Assembly: GCF_000708045.1 (NCBI RefSeq)
Contig: NZ_ANIE01000005.1
Location: 372,001 to 436,000 of the forward strand
Origin: Marinobacter nitratireducens
GTDB taxonomy: Bacteria > Pseudomonadota > Gammaproteobacteria > Pseudomonadales > Oleiphilaceae
Length of the DNA stretch: 64,000 nucleotides
Direction of reading: 5' to 3'
Shown here: positions 56,234-64,000 of the stretch, piece after piece
How the letters are laid out: every line of letters begins with the position of its first letter
Position numbering within the stretch: the first letter of the stretch is position 1
The notes under the pieces: model-generated
What the model saw: the letters and a program-made list of their open reading frames with translations, nothing else
What the model was told of the DNA's origin: nothing
The model's database searches: none
Translations under genes and position numbers: made by a program

Positions 56234-57742
56234 GTGCTTAGTTATTTCTTCTTCCCAACTGGCAGGGATATTTGGTTAGAGCTCGCTCGAAGCCTCGAGG
56301 GGCAAGGTGTTGCGAGGCCGGTGGTATGGTGCGGGGATTCTGCACTTGATGCGGCAGCCATGAAGCAATTTCCGGATCTGTGTCTTGTAGAGTTCGAGCA
56401 AGTTCATACGAGGGTTTTTGAATTTGATCTGGAACTCAGCGATCAGGATTACCAGCTCTATACCGCGCTGAATGGCAGTGCAGTCAAAGAAAAGTGCTTG
56501 AGGATGATGGATCGGCATGATCCGTATGGCTGTTTTCGCTATATTGACCGGGATGCCTATTTCAAGTTTTACCTGTGTTACTCCATATACCTGCTGAAAC
56601 GGCATTCACCCGATTTTTTGTTGATGTCCGAGTCACCGCACTCGCCGTTTCAATACGTGCTTTATGAGGTGGCCCGTGAGATGAAAGTGCACACTTACTC
56701 TTTTGTTTCGTGGAGTATTGCGCCTTTGGTGAGTCTTCGACAGGGAATTGATGGTGAGCCTCTTTTGCTGAACCCCGGTCGGAGTGAAGATCTCGAACAC
56801 CGCCTTTCTAACCAGATTTCCGGGTTTCTGGACCGCTTTTCCTCTCCTTCGAAGGATATTGAGCCTGAATACATCAAGCTCCAGCGCAAAAAAGATCACG
56901 AGTCTGCGGGCATTGCCGCCTGGTTAAAAGCCGCCTCTCAGCTTTCAAAAGAGGTTGTGTATGGCATTGTTCGAGGGCGGGCTGGTCTTGAGAGGGGGGC
57001 GTTGAAGAATACTCGTCTCAGTGCCCTGGAGCCTGTCCTTCGCCGCTTCCTGATAAAAAACAGGGTTCATGCTCTTGGGGCAAGGGCTGTTGAAGCGGTG
57101 GAGTTCAATGCGATTCCGGATCAGGAGTATGTCTACTTTCCGTTGCATTACGAACCGGAGAGAACCACCAATCCTGATGGGTTAGATTTCTATGATCAGT
57201 TTCAGGCGATACTGGCATTGAGGAATGCGCTGCCCGATAACGTAACGGTGCTGGTCAAAGAACACTATTCACAATTTACCAGTGCATTGCACGGCTACAA
57301 GGGGCGAAGCACGGAATTCTATCGCCTGGTCCGAAACATACAGGGTGTTTCCTTCATTGATGCAGCGGTAAACTCAAAGGAGATCATTCAAAAATCGTTG
57401 ATGACTGCAACGATCACAGGTTCGGCCGCTCTCGAATCAGCGCTTTTGGGTGTGCCGGCATTGATCTTCGGGAATCCCTGGTTTAGAGGGGCTCCGGGAA
57501 TTTTTCGATACAGGGATGGGATGTCCTATGAGATGCTGATGGCGGAAATTGCCAGTCACCCATGGGACATGTCAGGCATCAAGCAGTGGCTTCATGAGTT
57601 GGCACGGGAGCGAAGCCTCTTTCTTGCCGTTAATCCGAGCAATACTCGGTATTTTGCTACTTACTACAAAGACGATGTGTTCTCAGAGTCCGAACTCACA
57701 GCTCTGGCAGCTAATGTTAAAAATGTAATCGTGAGAAGATAA
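56234..57742 (+). CDS. Capsule-polysaccharide-biosynthesis-like protein
   Basis: Cytoplasmic protein of about 502 residues without a signal peptide. The C-terminal half resembles the KpsC/KpsS capsule-synthesis family: YVYFPLHYEPERTTNPDG, VTVLVKEHYSQF, TGSAALESALLGVPALIFGN and PWFRGAPGIF. That family contains Kdo and other nonulosonic/sugar transferases with a GT-B fold. As it lies before the pse genes, a transferase using CMP-pseudaminic acid is conceivable, but that is a guess. GTG 56234 is chosen (AAAGG eight bases before); TTG 56231 is possible. Confidence 0.65.
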   Translation: MLSYFFFPTGRDIWLELARSLEGQGVARPVVWCGDSALDAAAMKQFPDLCLVEFEQVHTRVFEFDLELSDQDYQLYTALNGSAVKEKCLRMMDRHDPYGCFRYIDRDAYFKFYLCYSIYLLKRHSPDFLLMSESPHSPFQYVLYEVAREMKVHTYSFVSWSIAPLVSLRQGIDGEPLLLNPGRSEDLEHRLSNQISGFLDRFSSPSKDIEPEYIKLQRKKDHESAGIAAWLKAASQLSKEVVYGIVRGRAGLERGALKNTRLSALEPVLRRFLIKNRVHALGARAVEAVEFNAIPDQEYVYFPLHYEPERTTNPDGLDFYDQFQAILALRNALPDNVTVLVKEHYSQFTSALHGYKGRSTEFYRLVRNIQGVSFIDAAVNSKEIIQKSLMTATITGSAALESALLGVPALIFGNPWFRGAPGIFRYRDGMSYEMLMAEIASHPWDMSGIKQWLHELARERSLFLAVNPSNTRYFATYYKDDVFSESELTALAANVKNVIVRR

Positions 57743-57753
57743 AGGTCTTCAAT

Positions 57754-58752
57754 ATGCTTTCTAACTCCACCATTCTTGTCACTGGCGGAACCGGCTCTTT
57801 TGGTCACAAGTTCATTCCCATGACACTGGAAAAATACAATCCCAAAAAGATTATTGTCTTTTCACGAGATGAAATGAAGCAGTGGGAAATGGCAAAGCTT
57901 TTCGAGGGGGATGACCGACTCCGCTTCTTCATCGGAGATGTCCGGGACAGGGATCGACTATACAGGGCTCTGGATGGGGTTGATTACGTTGTGCATGCGG
58001 CTGCGACCAAAATCGTACCAACAGCGGAGTACAACCCATTCGAGTGCGTGAAAACGAATATCCATGGGGCGATGAATCTTATTGATGCTGCCATCGACAA
58101 AGGTGTCAAAGGAGTCGTGGCGCTCTCGACGGATAAGGCAAGTAGCCCAATTAATCTTTACGGTGCGACCAAGCTGGCATCCGATAAGCTATTTGTTTCC
58201 GGTAACTCATACTCCGGTGGGCACGAAACGAAGTTTTCTGTTGTCCGCTATGGAAATGTCATGGGGTCTCGCGGCTCGGTCATTCCGTTTTTTATGTCCA
58301 TCCGGGACAAAGGCGTTTTGCCAATTACCGATGAGCGTATGACCCGTTTCATGATAAGCCTGGAGCAGGGTGTGGAGTTGGTATGGCACGCCTTTGAAGA
58401 CATGGTTGGGGGAGAAATCTACGTTAAAAAGATACCGTCGATGAAAGTGACGGATTTGGCAAGAGTTGTTGCGCCAGATGCCAAGCAGGATATCGTCGGC
58501 ATCAGACCGGGAGAAAAGCTGCATGAGCAGATGATCGGCGCAGAGGATTCCCACTTCACTTATGAATACCCAGAGCATTTCAAGATTCTTCCGAACATCA
58601 ACAACTGGGGAAGTTGCGAAGATCGGATAAAGGACGGCAAGCGTGTTGCTGACGGGTTTGTCTACGCCAGTGACAATAACAGTGAGTGGATGACGGATGC
58701 CGAGCTTCAGGACTGGATTGATCAAAACTACAGCGACATTGGTAAGATTTGA
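57754..58752 (+). CDS. pseB: UDP-N-acetylglucosamine 4,6-dehydratase (inverting) PseB
   Basis: First enzyme of CMP-pseudaminic acid synthesis, 332 residues. Rossmann motif TGGTGSFGHKF, then HAAATKIVPTAEYNPFEC and ALSTDKASSPINLYGATKL with the Lys-containing active site, and VRYGNVMGSRGSVIPFF, which match PseB/FlaA1. Converts UDP-GlcNAc to the 4-keto-6-deoxy-L-arabino sugar. Overlaps the region of pseC closely (2-base gap). Confidence 0.95.
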   Translation: MLSNSTILVTGGTGSFGHKFIPMTLEKYNPKKIIVFSRDEMKQWEMAKLFEGDDRLRFFIGDVRDRDRLYRALDGVDYVVHAAATKIVPTAEYNPFECVKTNIHGAMNLIDAAIDKGVKGVVALSTDKASSPINLYGATKLASDKLFVSGNSYSGGHETKFSVVRYGNVMGSRGSVIPFFMSIRDKGVLPITDERMTRFMISLEQGVELVWHAFEDMVGGEIYVKKIPSMKVTDLARVVAPDAKQDIVGIRPGEKLHEQMIGAEDSHFTYEYPEHFKILPNINNWGSCEDRIKDGKRVADGFVYASDNNSEWMTDAELQDWIDQNYSDIGKI

Positions 58753-58754
58753 GC

Positions 58755-59912
58755 ATGATCCCCTATGGTAAGCAGGATATCTCCAAGACCGATATTGATG
58801 CGGTTGTCGAGGTTCTGAAATCAGATTTTCTGACCCAGGGGCCCGTTGTCCCGAAGTTTGAGGGCGTGGTAGCTGACCATGTGGGCGCTCGGCACGCCGT
58901 AGCGGTGAACAGTGCCACCTCGGCACTTCATATTGCATGCCTGGCTTTGGGGCTCGGGAAGGGCGATTGGCTTTGGACTACGCCGGTAACCTTTGTCGCT
59001 TCTGCTAACTGCGGCCTGTATTGCGGCGCGCAGGTCGATTTTGTAGATATTGATTCCAGGACATACAACCTGTGCCCTGAGGCGCTGAAAAGAAAGCTGG
59101 AGATTGCAAAAGCTGAGAACAGGCTGCCTAAAGTGGTTGTAGCTGTTCATTTGTCTGGCCAACCTTGCGATATGTCTGCAATTGCCGCCTTGGCAGAGGA
59201 GTATGGTTTTCGCATTATTGAAGACGCCTCGCACGCTATTGGCGGTAAATACAAAGAGGTCTTTATAGGGGCGTGCGAATACAGCGATATCACCGTGTTC
59301 AGCTTCCATCCGGTCAAGATTGTGACCACGGCGGAAGGTGGCATGGCGGTCACGAACGATGAGCACCTGGCTTCCCGGATGGCGCTTTTTCGTAGCCATG
59401 GCATCACCCGCGATCCGTCTTTAATGACCGGGGAGCCTGACGGGCCCTGGTACTATCAACAGATTGATCTCGGGTTCAATTACCGAATGACGGAAATGCA
59501 GGCCGCACTCGGCGTCAGCCAGATGCAGCGTCTGGATCAGTTCGTGGCGAGGAGGCATGAACTGGCGGCCAGGTATGATGAGCTTTTGGCGGATAGCCCG
59601 GTGATCACTCCGTGGCAGCATCCTGACGGCTATTCTGGCCTCCATTTGTACGTTATTCGTCTGCAGCTTGATAAGATTCCTGTGACGCATCGAGAGGTTT
59701 TTGATCGCCTCAGATCACACGGTATCGGTGTCAACCTTCATTACATTCCCGTTCATACACAGCCTTTTTATCAAAGTATGGGCTTTGAAGAAGAGGACTT
59801 CCCGAAAGCCATGGCCTATTACCGCGAGGCCATCAGTCTCCCGATGTTCCATGGGATGAGCGAGTCACAGCAGGATGAGGTTGTAAGAGCCCTCGAGCGA
59901 TCATTGCTATGA
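58755..59912 (+). CDS. pseC: PLP-dependent aminotransferase PseC
   Basis: UDP-4-keto sugar C4-aminotransferase, 385 residues, second pathway step. N-terminus MIPYGKQDISKTDIDAV is diagnostic; the PLP lysine is in FSFHPVKIVTTAEGG and the aspartate in IIEDASHAIGGKY. ATG 58755 is chosen over TTG 58749. Four-base overlap with the fusion gene downstream. Confidence 0.95.
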   Translation: MIPYGKQDISKTDIDAVVEVLKSDFLTQGPVVPKFEGVVADHVGARHAVAVNSATSALHIACLALGLGKGDWLWTTPVTFVASANCGLYCGAQVDFVDIDSRTYNLCPEALKRKLEIAKAENRLPKVVVAVHLSGQPCDMSAIAALAEEYGFRIIEDASHAIGGKYKEVFIGACEYSDITVFSFHPVKIVTTAEGGMAVTNDEHLASRMALFRSHGITRDPSLMTGEPDGPWYYQQIDLGFNYRMTEMQAALGVSQMQRLDQFVARRHELAARYDELLADSPVITPWQHPDGYSGLHLYVIRLQLDKIPVTHREVFDRLRSHGIGVNLHYIPVHTQPFYQSMGFEEEDFPKAMAYYREAISLPMFHGMSESQQDEVVRALERSLL

Positions 59913-61534
59913 GTGCAATAGTGCTGTTACAGGCAAGAACAAGCTCGTCCCGACTACCCGGGAAGGTTCTGTTGCCAATATCGGGCGTGCCTCTTGCTGT
60001 TCTCGCGGCAAAGCGGGCGGCCAATACTGGGCTGCCGGTTAAAGTGGTGACGTCTACAGATGCGTCCGACGATGTGCTTTGCGATGTGCTGGCCGAGTGG
60101 AGAGTTCCGTATTTTCGAGGTTCCCTCAAAAACACCCTGAAACGGTTTGTAGATGCGATCGGCTCTGCCCCGGATGAGCAGATTGTCGTGCGCCTGACCG
60201 GGGACAATGTCTTCCCGGACGGACAGTTCATTGATGGGATGCTTGAAGCGTTCGAATCATGTCAGCTTCAGTACATGAATTGCGCGGGTGAGGGTTCAGG
60301 CCTGCCATATGGCGTGAGTGCAGAAATAACGAGGGCGGGGCATATACGGGCTGCACATAGATCTACTGAGTCAGAGTCAGATAGAGAGCATGTAACCCCT
60401 TGGATTATCAGGAAATATGGGGTGGTTGGGTATGATAAATATCGCACCCGGGCGCTGAGCCAGTATCGCTGTACCGTCGATACTCTGGACGATTACCTTC
60501 GGGTATCGCAGGTGTTCAGAGCGGAGAACGAGCCCGAGGCTGTAACGCTGGACTCCCTGGTCGAGAGGCTGGTGCAGCTTTCGTCGGATGTGATAGTGGC
60601 AAAACCAGCAAGCAAGCTTGTGTTGGGCACTGCTCAACTAGGTCTGAATTACGGTATCGCCAACCAATCCGGTAAACCAGACAGTCAGGCGGCAAAAGCG
60701 TTGGTGCGAATGGCCGTGTCCAATGGTGTCGGATATTTGGATACGGCGCATGCATACGGCAACAGCGAGCAGGTTCTTGGTGAAGCTCTGGCAGGTGGCT
60801 GGGCTTCGCGAGTGACAACCATAACGAAACTTTCTCCTCTCGATCGTTGCCCGGACGGCGCCAGCGAACAGGTTGTGCAGGCATTTGTCACGAGTAGTGT
60901 TTTTCAGTCATGTCGGGCTTTAAAACGTGGTTCACTCGATGTTTTGATGCTTCACCGGGCACGCCATCTGTGGGACTGGAACGGGGCTGCATGGAGAGCA
61001 TTGCTTGAGCTTCGTGACGAGGGTGCTATTGGACAGTTGGGTGTTTCTGTTCAGTCGCCGGATGAGGCGTTGCAAGCTCTGGATGTCAGGGACGTAAACT
61101 TTATCCAGATCCCATTTAATATTCTTGATGATCGCTGGGATCGTGTTATCGAGAAACTGGAAGACGTTCGACGAGACCGGGCCATTACGGTCCATGCCAG
61201 AAGCTCTCTTTTGCAGGGGTTGTTGGCGACATCTCAGGAAAGCCTGTGGGAAAGGGCTCATTGCGTTGATCCCGAGCCGGTCATTCGCTGGCTTCAAGAC
61301 AGCGCCAACAAGCTGACTCAGGGGGATGTTGCGGAACTGTGTTTGAAATATGTTCTGAGCCAGGGCTGGATTAATGGTGTGGTCATTGGTGTAGACAATC
61401 TGGATCAGTTAGCTCAAAACCTCGAGTGTGCGACCTGCGATCTGTTTACCGAAGCGCAGTTGACGGCCGTCTCCGCTGATCGGCCAAAATTATCTGAGGC
61501 AACGTTAAACCCGGCAAACTGGAAATCGGAATGA
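59909..61534 (+). CDS. Cytidylyltransferase-aldo/keto reductase fusion (SpsF/PseF-like + AKR)
   Basis: Two-domain protein of 541 residues. Residues 1 to about 232 are a CMP-sugar synthetase-like nucleotidyltransferase (QARTSSSRLPGKVL, RLTGDN at 95-100, DREHVTPWI), close to SpsF and PseF. From about 237 begins an aldo/keto reductase (LVLGTAQLGLNYGI) with the full tetrad Asp278, Tyr283, Lys307 and His349. The first domain could activate pseudaminic acid with CTP; the second would reduce a keto sugar. No separate pseF is seen in the window. The fusion and the adjacent SDR suggest a modified nonulosonic acid or a side-chain sugar; product unknown. Confidence 0.85.
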   Translation: MSAIVLLQARTSSSRLPGKVLLPISGVPLAVLAAKRAANTGLPVKVVTSTDASDDVLCDVLAEWRVPYFRGSLKNTLKRFVDAIGSAPDEQIVVRLTGDNVFPDGQFIDGMLEAFESCQLQYMNCAGEGSGLPYGVSAEITRAGHIRAAHRSTESESDREHVTPWIIRKYGVVGYDKYRTRALSQYRCTVDTLDDYLRVSQVFRAENEPEAVTLDSLVERLVQLSSDVIVAKPASKLVLGTAQLGLNYGIANQSGKPDSQAAKALVRMAVSNGVGYLDTAHAYGNSEQVLGEALAGGWASRVTTITKLSPLDRCPDGASEQVVQAFVTSSVFQSCRALKRGSLDVLMLHRARHLWDWNGAAWRALLELRDEGAIGQLGVSVQSPDEALQALDVRDVNFIQIPFNILDDRWDRVIEKLEDVRRDRAITVHARSSLLQGLLATSQESLWERAHCVDPEPVIRWLQDSANKLTQGDVAELCLKYVLSQGWINGVVIGVDNLDQLAQNLECATCDLFTEAQLTAVSADRPKLSEATLNPANWKSE

Positions 61535-62334
61535 CCCAAAACTCGCCAAAGCTGTTTTCACTCGAACATAAGACTGTCCTGGTTACTGGGGCTACAGGTT
61601 ATCTTGGTCGGGCCATCAGCTTTGGCTTGGCAGCGCTGGGAGCTCGTGTTTTGGTTAATGGGCGGAGCCCTGAAAAGGTGGATGAGCTCGTTGCTTCACT
61701 GCATGGGACAGGCGGGGAAGCGTTATCGGCTGCCTTCGATGTCAGTGACGAAAATTCGGTAAAGGACTGGTTCGTAAAGTTTGCTGATCAGCCATTGGAT
61801 GGACTCGTAAACAATGCCTATGCGGGAACCGCGGGCTCTATTGAAACGGCCAACGCGGAAGACTATCGCGGTAGTTATGAGGTCACGATGGTGGCGGCCC
61901 ATCAGATGTTGTCTGCCGCTCTTCCCGCCCTCAGGCTGGCTGTTCAAAAAAATGGGGCTGCTTCCGTGGTTAACATGGGATCTATGTACGGGATAGTGAG
62001 CCCGGATCAACGTATCTATGCCGGCAAATCGGTTTCCAATCCACCTTTTTACGGTGCTGCCAAAGCTGCCCTGTTGCAATGGACTCGCTATGCGGCCTGT
62101 GAATTTGGTCCGGAGGGGATCCGTGTGAATGCGGTTTCGCCCGGCCCGTTTCCTTCGGACGCTGTTCAGCAATCGAATCCTGATTTCATTCGCTCGCTTT
62201 CCCAGAAGGTCCCCCTTGGAAGGATTGGCGTTGCTGATGAATTGCAGGGCCCTTTGGGCTTCCTTTTATCCGATGCGTCGAGCTATGTGAATGGTGCCAA
62301 TCTATCTGTCGATGGCGGCTGGACGTGTTGGTAG
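61531..62334 (+). CDS. Short-chain dehydrogenase/reductase in the pse cluster
   Basis: Classical SDR of 267 residues. Cofactor motif VTGATGYLGRAI, NNAYAG, catalytic Ser in NMGSMYG and YxxxK as Tyr174/Lys178 in FYGAAKAALLQW, with the C-terminal SYVNGANLSVDGGWTCW. Sits between the fusion gene and pseG with overlaps on both sides (ATGA at 61531, and pseG starting 10 bases before its stop), so it is translated together with the pathway. Probably oxidises or reduces a pathway sugar or its modification; not one of the six canonical pse steps. Confidence 0.82.
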   Translation: MTQNSPKLFSLEHKTVLVTGATGYLGRAISFGLAALGARVLVNGRSPEKVDELVASLHGTGGEALSAAFDVSDENSVKDWFVKFADQPLDGLVNNAYAGTAGSIETANAEDYRGSYEVTMVAAHQMLSAALPALRLAVQKNGAASVVNMGSMYGIVSPDQRIYAGKSVSNPPFYGAAKAALLQWTRYAACEFGPEGIRVNAVSPGPFPSDAVQQSNPDFIRSLSQKVPLGRIGVADELQGPLGFLLSDASSYVNGANLSVDGGWTCW

Positions 62335-63440
62335 TATTCCGGGCCGACGCTTCAGTACAGATCGGTACCGGCCATGTGATGCGCTGCCTGACATTGGCAG
62401 ACGAACTCACTCGCCACGGCCACAGTTGCCGTTTTATTTGCCGGGAGCATCCGGGGCACCTGGGTGATTTGATTGCGAGCAAAGGATACAGGGTGGATTT
62501 ACTACCTGCTCGCAATGACAACGATCTGGACATGCACGGCGGCAAGACCGATCACTACGCCACGTGGCTGGGTGTGTCCTGGGAGGAAGATGCGCGTGAG
62601 ACTCTTGAAGCCCTTTCGTTGCAAACGACCGATTGGCTGGTTGTAGACCACTATGCGTTGGATGTGAATTGGGAGCGGCTCGTTGGTAAGGCTGTGAGCA
62701 ACGTCATGGTGATTGATGACCTGGCCAATCGGGCCCATGAATGTGCGTTGCTGATGGATCAAAATCTTGGCCGCGTACCGTCGGACTACGACGACCTGTT
62801 ACCGGAAGAGTGTAGTCGACTGATTGGCCCTCGTTATGCTCTGCTGCGACCGGAATTTTCGGAGTGCCGGGATAGGGGGTTGAAGCACCGTGAACAACCG
62901 GAGCTCAAACGAATTCTGATTTCACTTGGAGGCGTTGACCAAGCCAACGTAACCGGTCGGGTACTTGACGGGCTGTCAGCGTCGGCGCTGCCTGCGTCCA
63001 CAGAGCTGGATATTATCTTGGGCGCGTCCGCACCTTTTCTGGCAGAGGTCCAGCAACAGGCCGCCCGTATGCGATTCAAGGCAACCGTGAGTGTGAATGT
63101 GAAGGATATGGCCGAACGCATGTATTTGGCGGATCTTTCTATCGGGGCGGCGGGAGGAACCTCTTGGGAGCGTTGCTCTTTGGGGCTCCCAGCGGTTCTC
63201 GTGGTTTTGGCGGAGAATCAGGTTGCAGGTGCGAAAGCCTTGCTTGAGAGCGGTGCGGCCAAAACAATAAGCGATCCTGAACAGCTTGCATCGCTCTTGC
63301 CGTCGGTATTAGCAGGGCTCGCGGAGCCTGGCTTGCTTTATCGGATGAGCGAGTCTGCAGCGGGTATCACGGACGGCAAGGGCGTTCTCAGGGTAGTTAA
63401 GGCGATGAGCGCTATAAGCCGGGGAGGGGAGGAGCAATGA
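62325..63440 (+). CDS. pseG: UDP-2,4-diacetamido-trideoxy-altropyranose hydrolase PseG
   Basis: Fourth-step enzyme of pseudaminic acid synthesis, 371 residues, removing UDP from the diacetamido sugar. GT-B-like N-terminus FRADASVQIGTGHVMRCLTL with the conserved GxGHxxR, VVDHYALD, and ILISLGGVDQANVT with GAAGGTSWERCSLGLPAVLV in the second half. GTG start at 62325 inside the SDR end; overlaps pseH by 4 bases. Confidence 0.93.
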   Translation: MLVVFRADASVQIGTGHVMRCLTLADELTRHGHSCRFICREHPGHLGDLIASKGYRVDLLPARNDNDLDMHGGKTDHYATWLGVSWEEDARETLEALSLQTTDWLVVDHYALDVNWERLVGKAVSNVMVIDDLANRAHECALLMDQNLGRVPSDYDDLLPEECSRLIGPRYALLRPEFSECRDRGLKHREQPELKRILISLGGVDQANVTGRVLDGLSASALPASTELDIILGASAPFLAEVQQQAARMRFKATVSVNVKDMAERMYLADLSIGAAGGTSWERCSLGLPAVLVVLAENQVAGAKALLESGAAKTISDPEQLASLLPSVLAGLAEPGLLYRMSESAAGITDGKGVLRVVKAMSAISRGGEEQ

Positions 63441-63943
63441 GTAAACTCCGACCTATGTCTGAATCAGACCTTGAGTTGGTGCTTCAGTGGCGAAACCATC
63501 CTGAGGTACGCCGCTATATGTATACTACTCACGAAATTCGGCTGGAGGAGCACCGTAAGTGGTTTTCGGGTGCCTCTGTTAATCCCGAAATAGATCTTCT
63601 GATCTTTGAGCGGGAAGAAAAACCCCAGGGCTTTGTGAACCTCACCCGTACGCGCTGCAACCTGGTCGCAGACTGGGGGTTTTACCTCGCGCCAGACGCT
63701 AAGAAAGGAACTGGCCGCGAGTTGGGGATATCAGCTCTCAATTTCGCATTTGAGCAATTAGGGCTTCACAAGGTATGTGGGCAAGCGCTTGGTTTTAATG
63801 AGCGGTCGATAGCCTTCCATCAAAGGCTGGGCTTTTTGCAGGAAGGCTGTTTCAGGGATCAGCATTATGACGGCGAACGATTTCACGATGTTGTCTGCTT
63901 TGGTCTTCTGAAGAGCGAATGGCAGGCACAGTCTAAGGATTGA
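63437..63943 (+). CDS. pseH: GNAT N-acetyltransferase PseH
   Basis: Acetyl-CoA-dependent sugar N-acetyltransferase of 168 residues, third pathway step. Characteristic MSESDLELVLQWRNHPEVRRYMYT, WGFYLAPDAKKGTGRELG (acetyl-CoA loop), LNFAFEQLGLHKVCGQALGF and NERSIAFHQRLGFLQEG. AGGAG precedes the ATG; stop is 3 bases before pseI. Confidence 0.94.
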   Translation: MSKLRPMSESDLELVLQWRNHPEVRRYMYTTHEIRLEEHRKWFSGASVNPEIDLLIFEREEKPQGFVNLTRTRCNLVADWGFYLAPDAKKGTGRELGISALNFAFEQLGLHKVCGQALGFNERSIAFHQRLGFLQEGCFRDQHYDGERFHDVVCFGLLKSEWQAQSKD

Positions 63944-63946
63944 ATA

Positions 63947-64000
63947 ATGAATGAACCCAAAATTGTAATCGCTGGTCGTGAAATTTCCCGGCATCAGTCG
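63947..64000 (+). CDS. pseI: Pseudaminic acid synthase PseI, first codons
   Basis: Only 18 codons fall in the window (MNEPKIVIAGREISRHQS). The I-x-I-x-x-R-x-I opening and the position after pseG-pseH fit PseI, which condenses the 6-deoxy-AltdiNAc with phosphoenolpyruvate. The rest lies beyond the right edge, so the call rests mainly on order. Confidence 0.65.
   Translation, partial: MNEPKIVIAGREISRHQS

Noticed and set aside
58207..58938. Reverse frame of 243 codons opposite pseB/pseC
   Set aside because: Shadow frame crossing two certain genes.

Overview
The window reads as chromosome of a marine gammaproteobacterium of the Marinobacter type. This is inferred from gene content: a DUF1302/DUF1329 pair with a MalT/AlkS-like LuxR regulator, a pilBCD-coaE-yacG block opposite pilA, a YfaZ-family porin and a very typical ZapE end. 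No search was possible, so genus level is an opinion. I saw no rRNA, tRNA, CRISPR array or intact insertion sequence.

Layout. (1) 1-9.4 kb: end of zapE, a thiolase, the DUF1302 and DUF1329 envelope proteins, a large MalT-like regulator, then a reverse-strand acyltransferase. (2) 9.4-13.6 kb, reverse strand: Bax-like glucosaminidase, a large unknown lipoprotein, a YfaZ porin and yacG. (3) 13.6-22.2 kb, reverse strand: hybrid histidine kinase, trmO, an unknown envelope protein, coaE, pilD, pilC, pilB. (4) 22.2-24.8 kb, forward: a sigma-54 promoter with phased TGTC motifs, pilA, and an O-antigen-ligase-family protein that probably glycosylates the pilin. (5) 24.8-27.5 kb: a beta-CASP metallo-hydrolase (reverse), then cysQ and rfaH (forward, overlapping).

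(6) 27.7-54.2 kb: one long forward polysaccharide locus. It starts with wzi, whose first codons contain an exact RfaH recruitment (ops) core. It continues with a WcaJ-like initiating transferase, wza-wzb-wzc, an AT-rich segment (sulfotransferase, Wzy-like polymerase, GT4 transferase, epimerase, second sulfotransferase), a second transferase, rmlBACD, a Wzx flippase, galU, pgm, a DHH phosphoesterase, cysD-cysN-cysC and an SLC13-type permease. Read together, the locus makes UDP-glucose and dTDP-rhamnose, assembles and exports a Wzx/Wzy capsule or exopolysaccharide, and supplies its own activated sulfate (PAPS). The product is therefore predicted to be a sulfated polysaccharide, with cysQ and perhaps the DHH protein removing the PAP by-product.

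(7) 54.4-64 kb, forward: an MsbA/PglK-like ABC flippase, a capsule-synthesis-like protein, and a pseudaminic acid pathway (pseB, pseC, a cytidylyltransferase-aldo/keto reductase fusion, an SDR, pseG, pseH and the first codons of pseI). This is a second glycan system, probably for flagellin or surface glycans, and it runs off the right edge.
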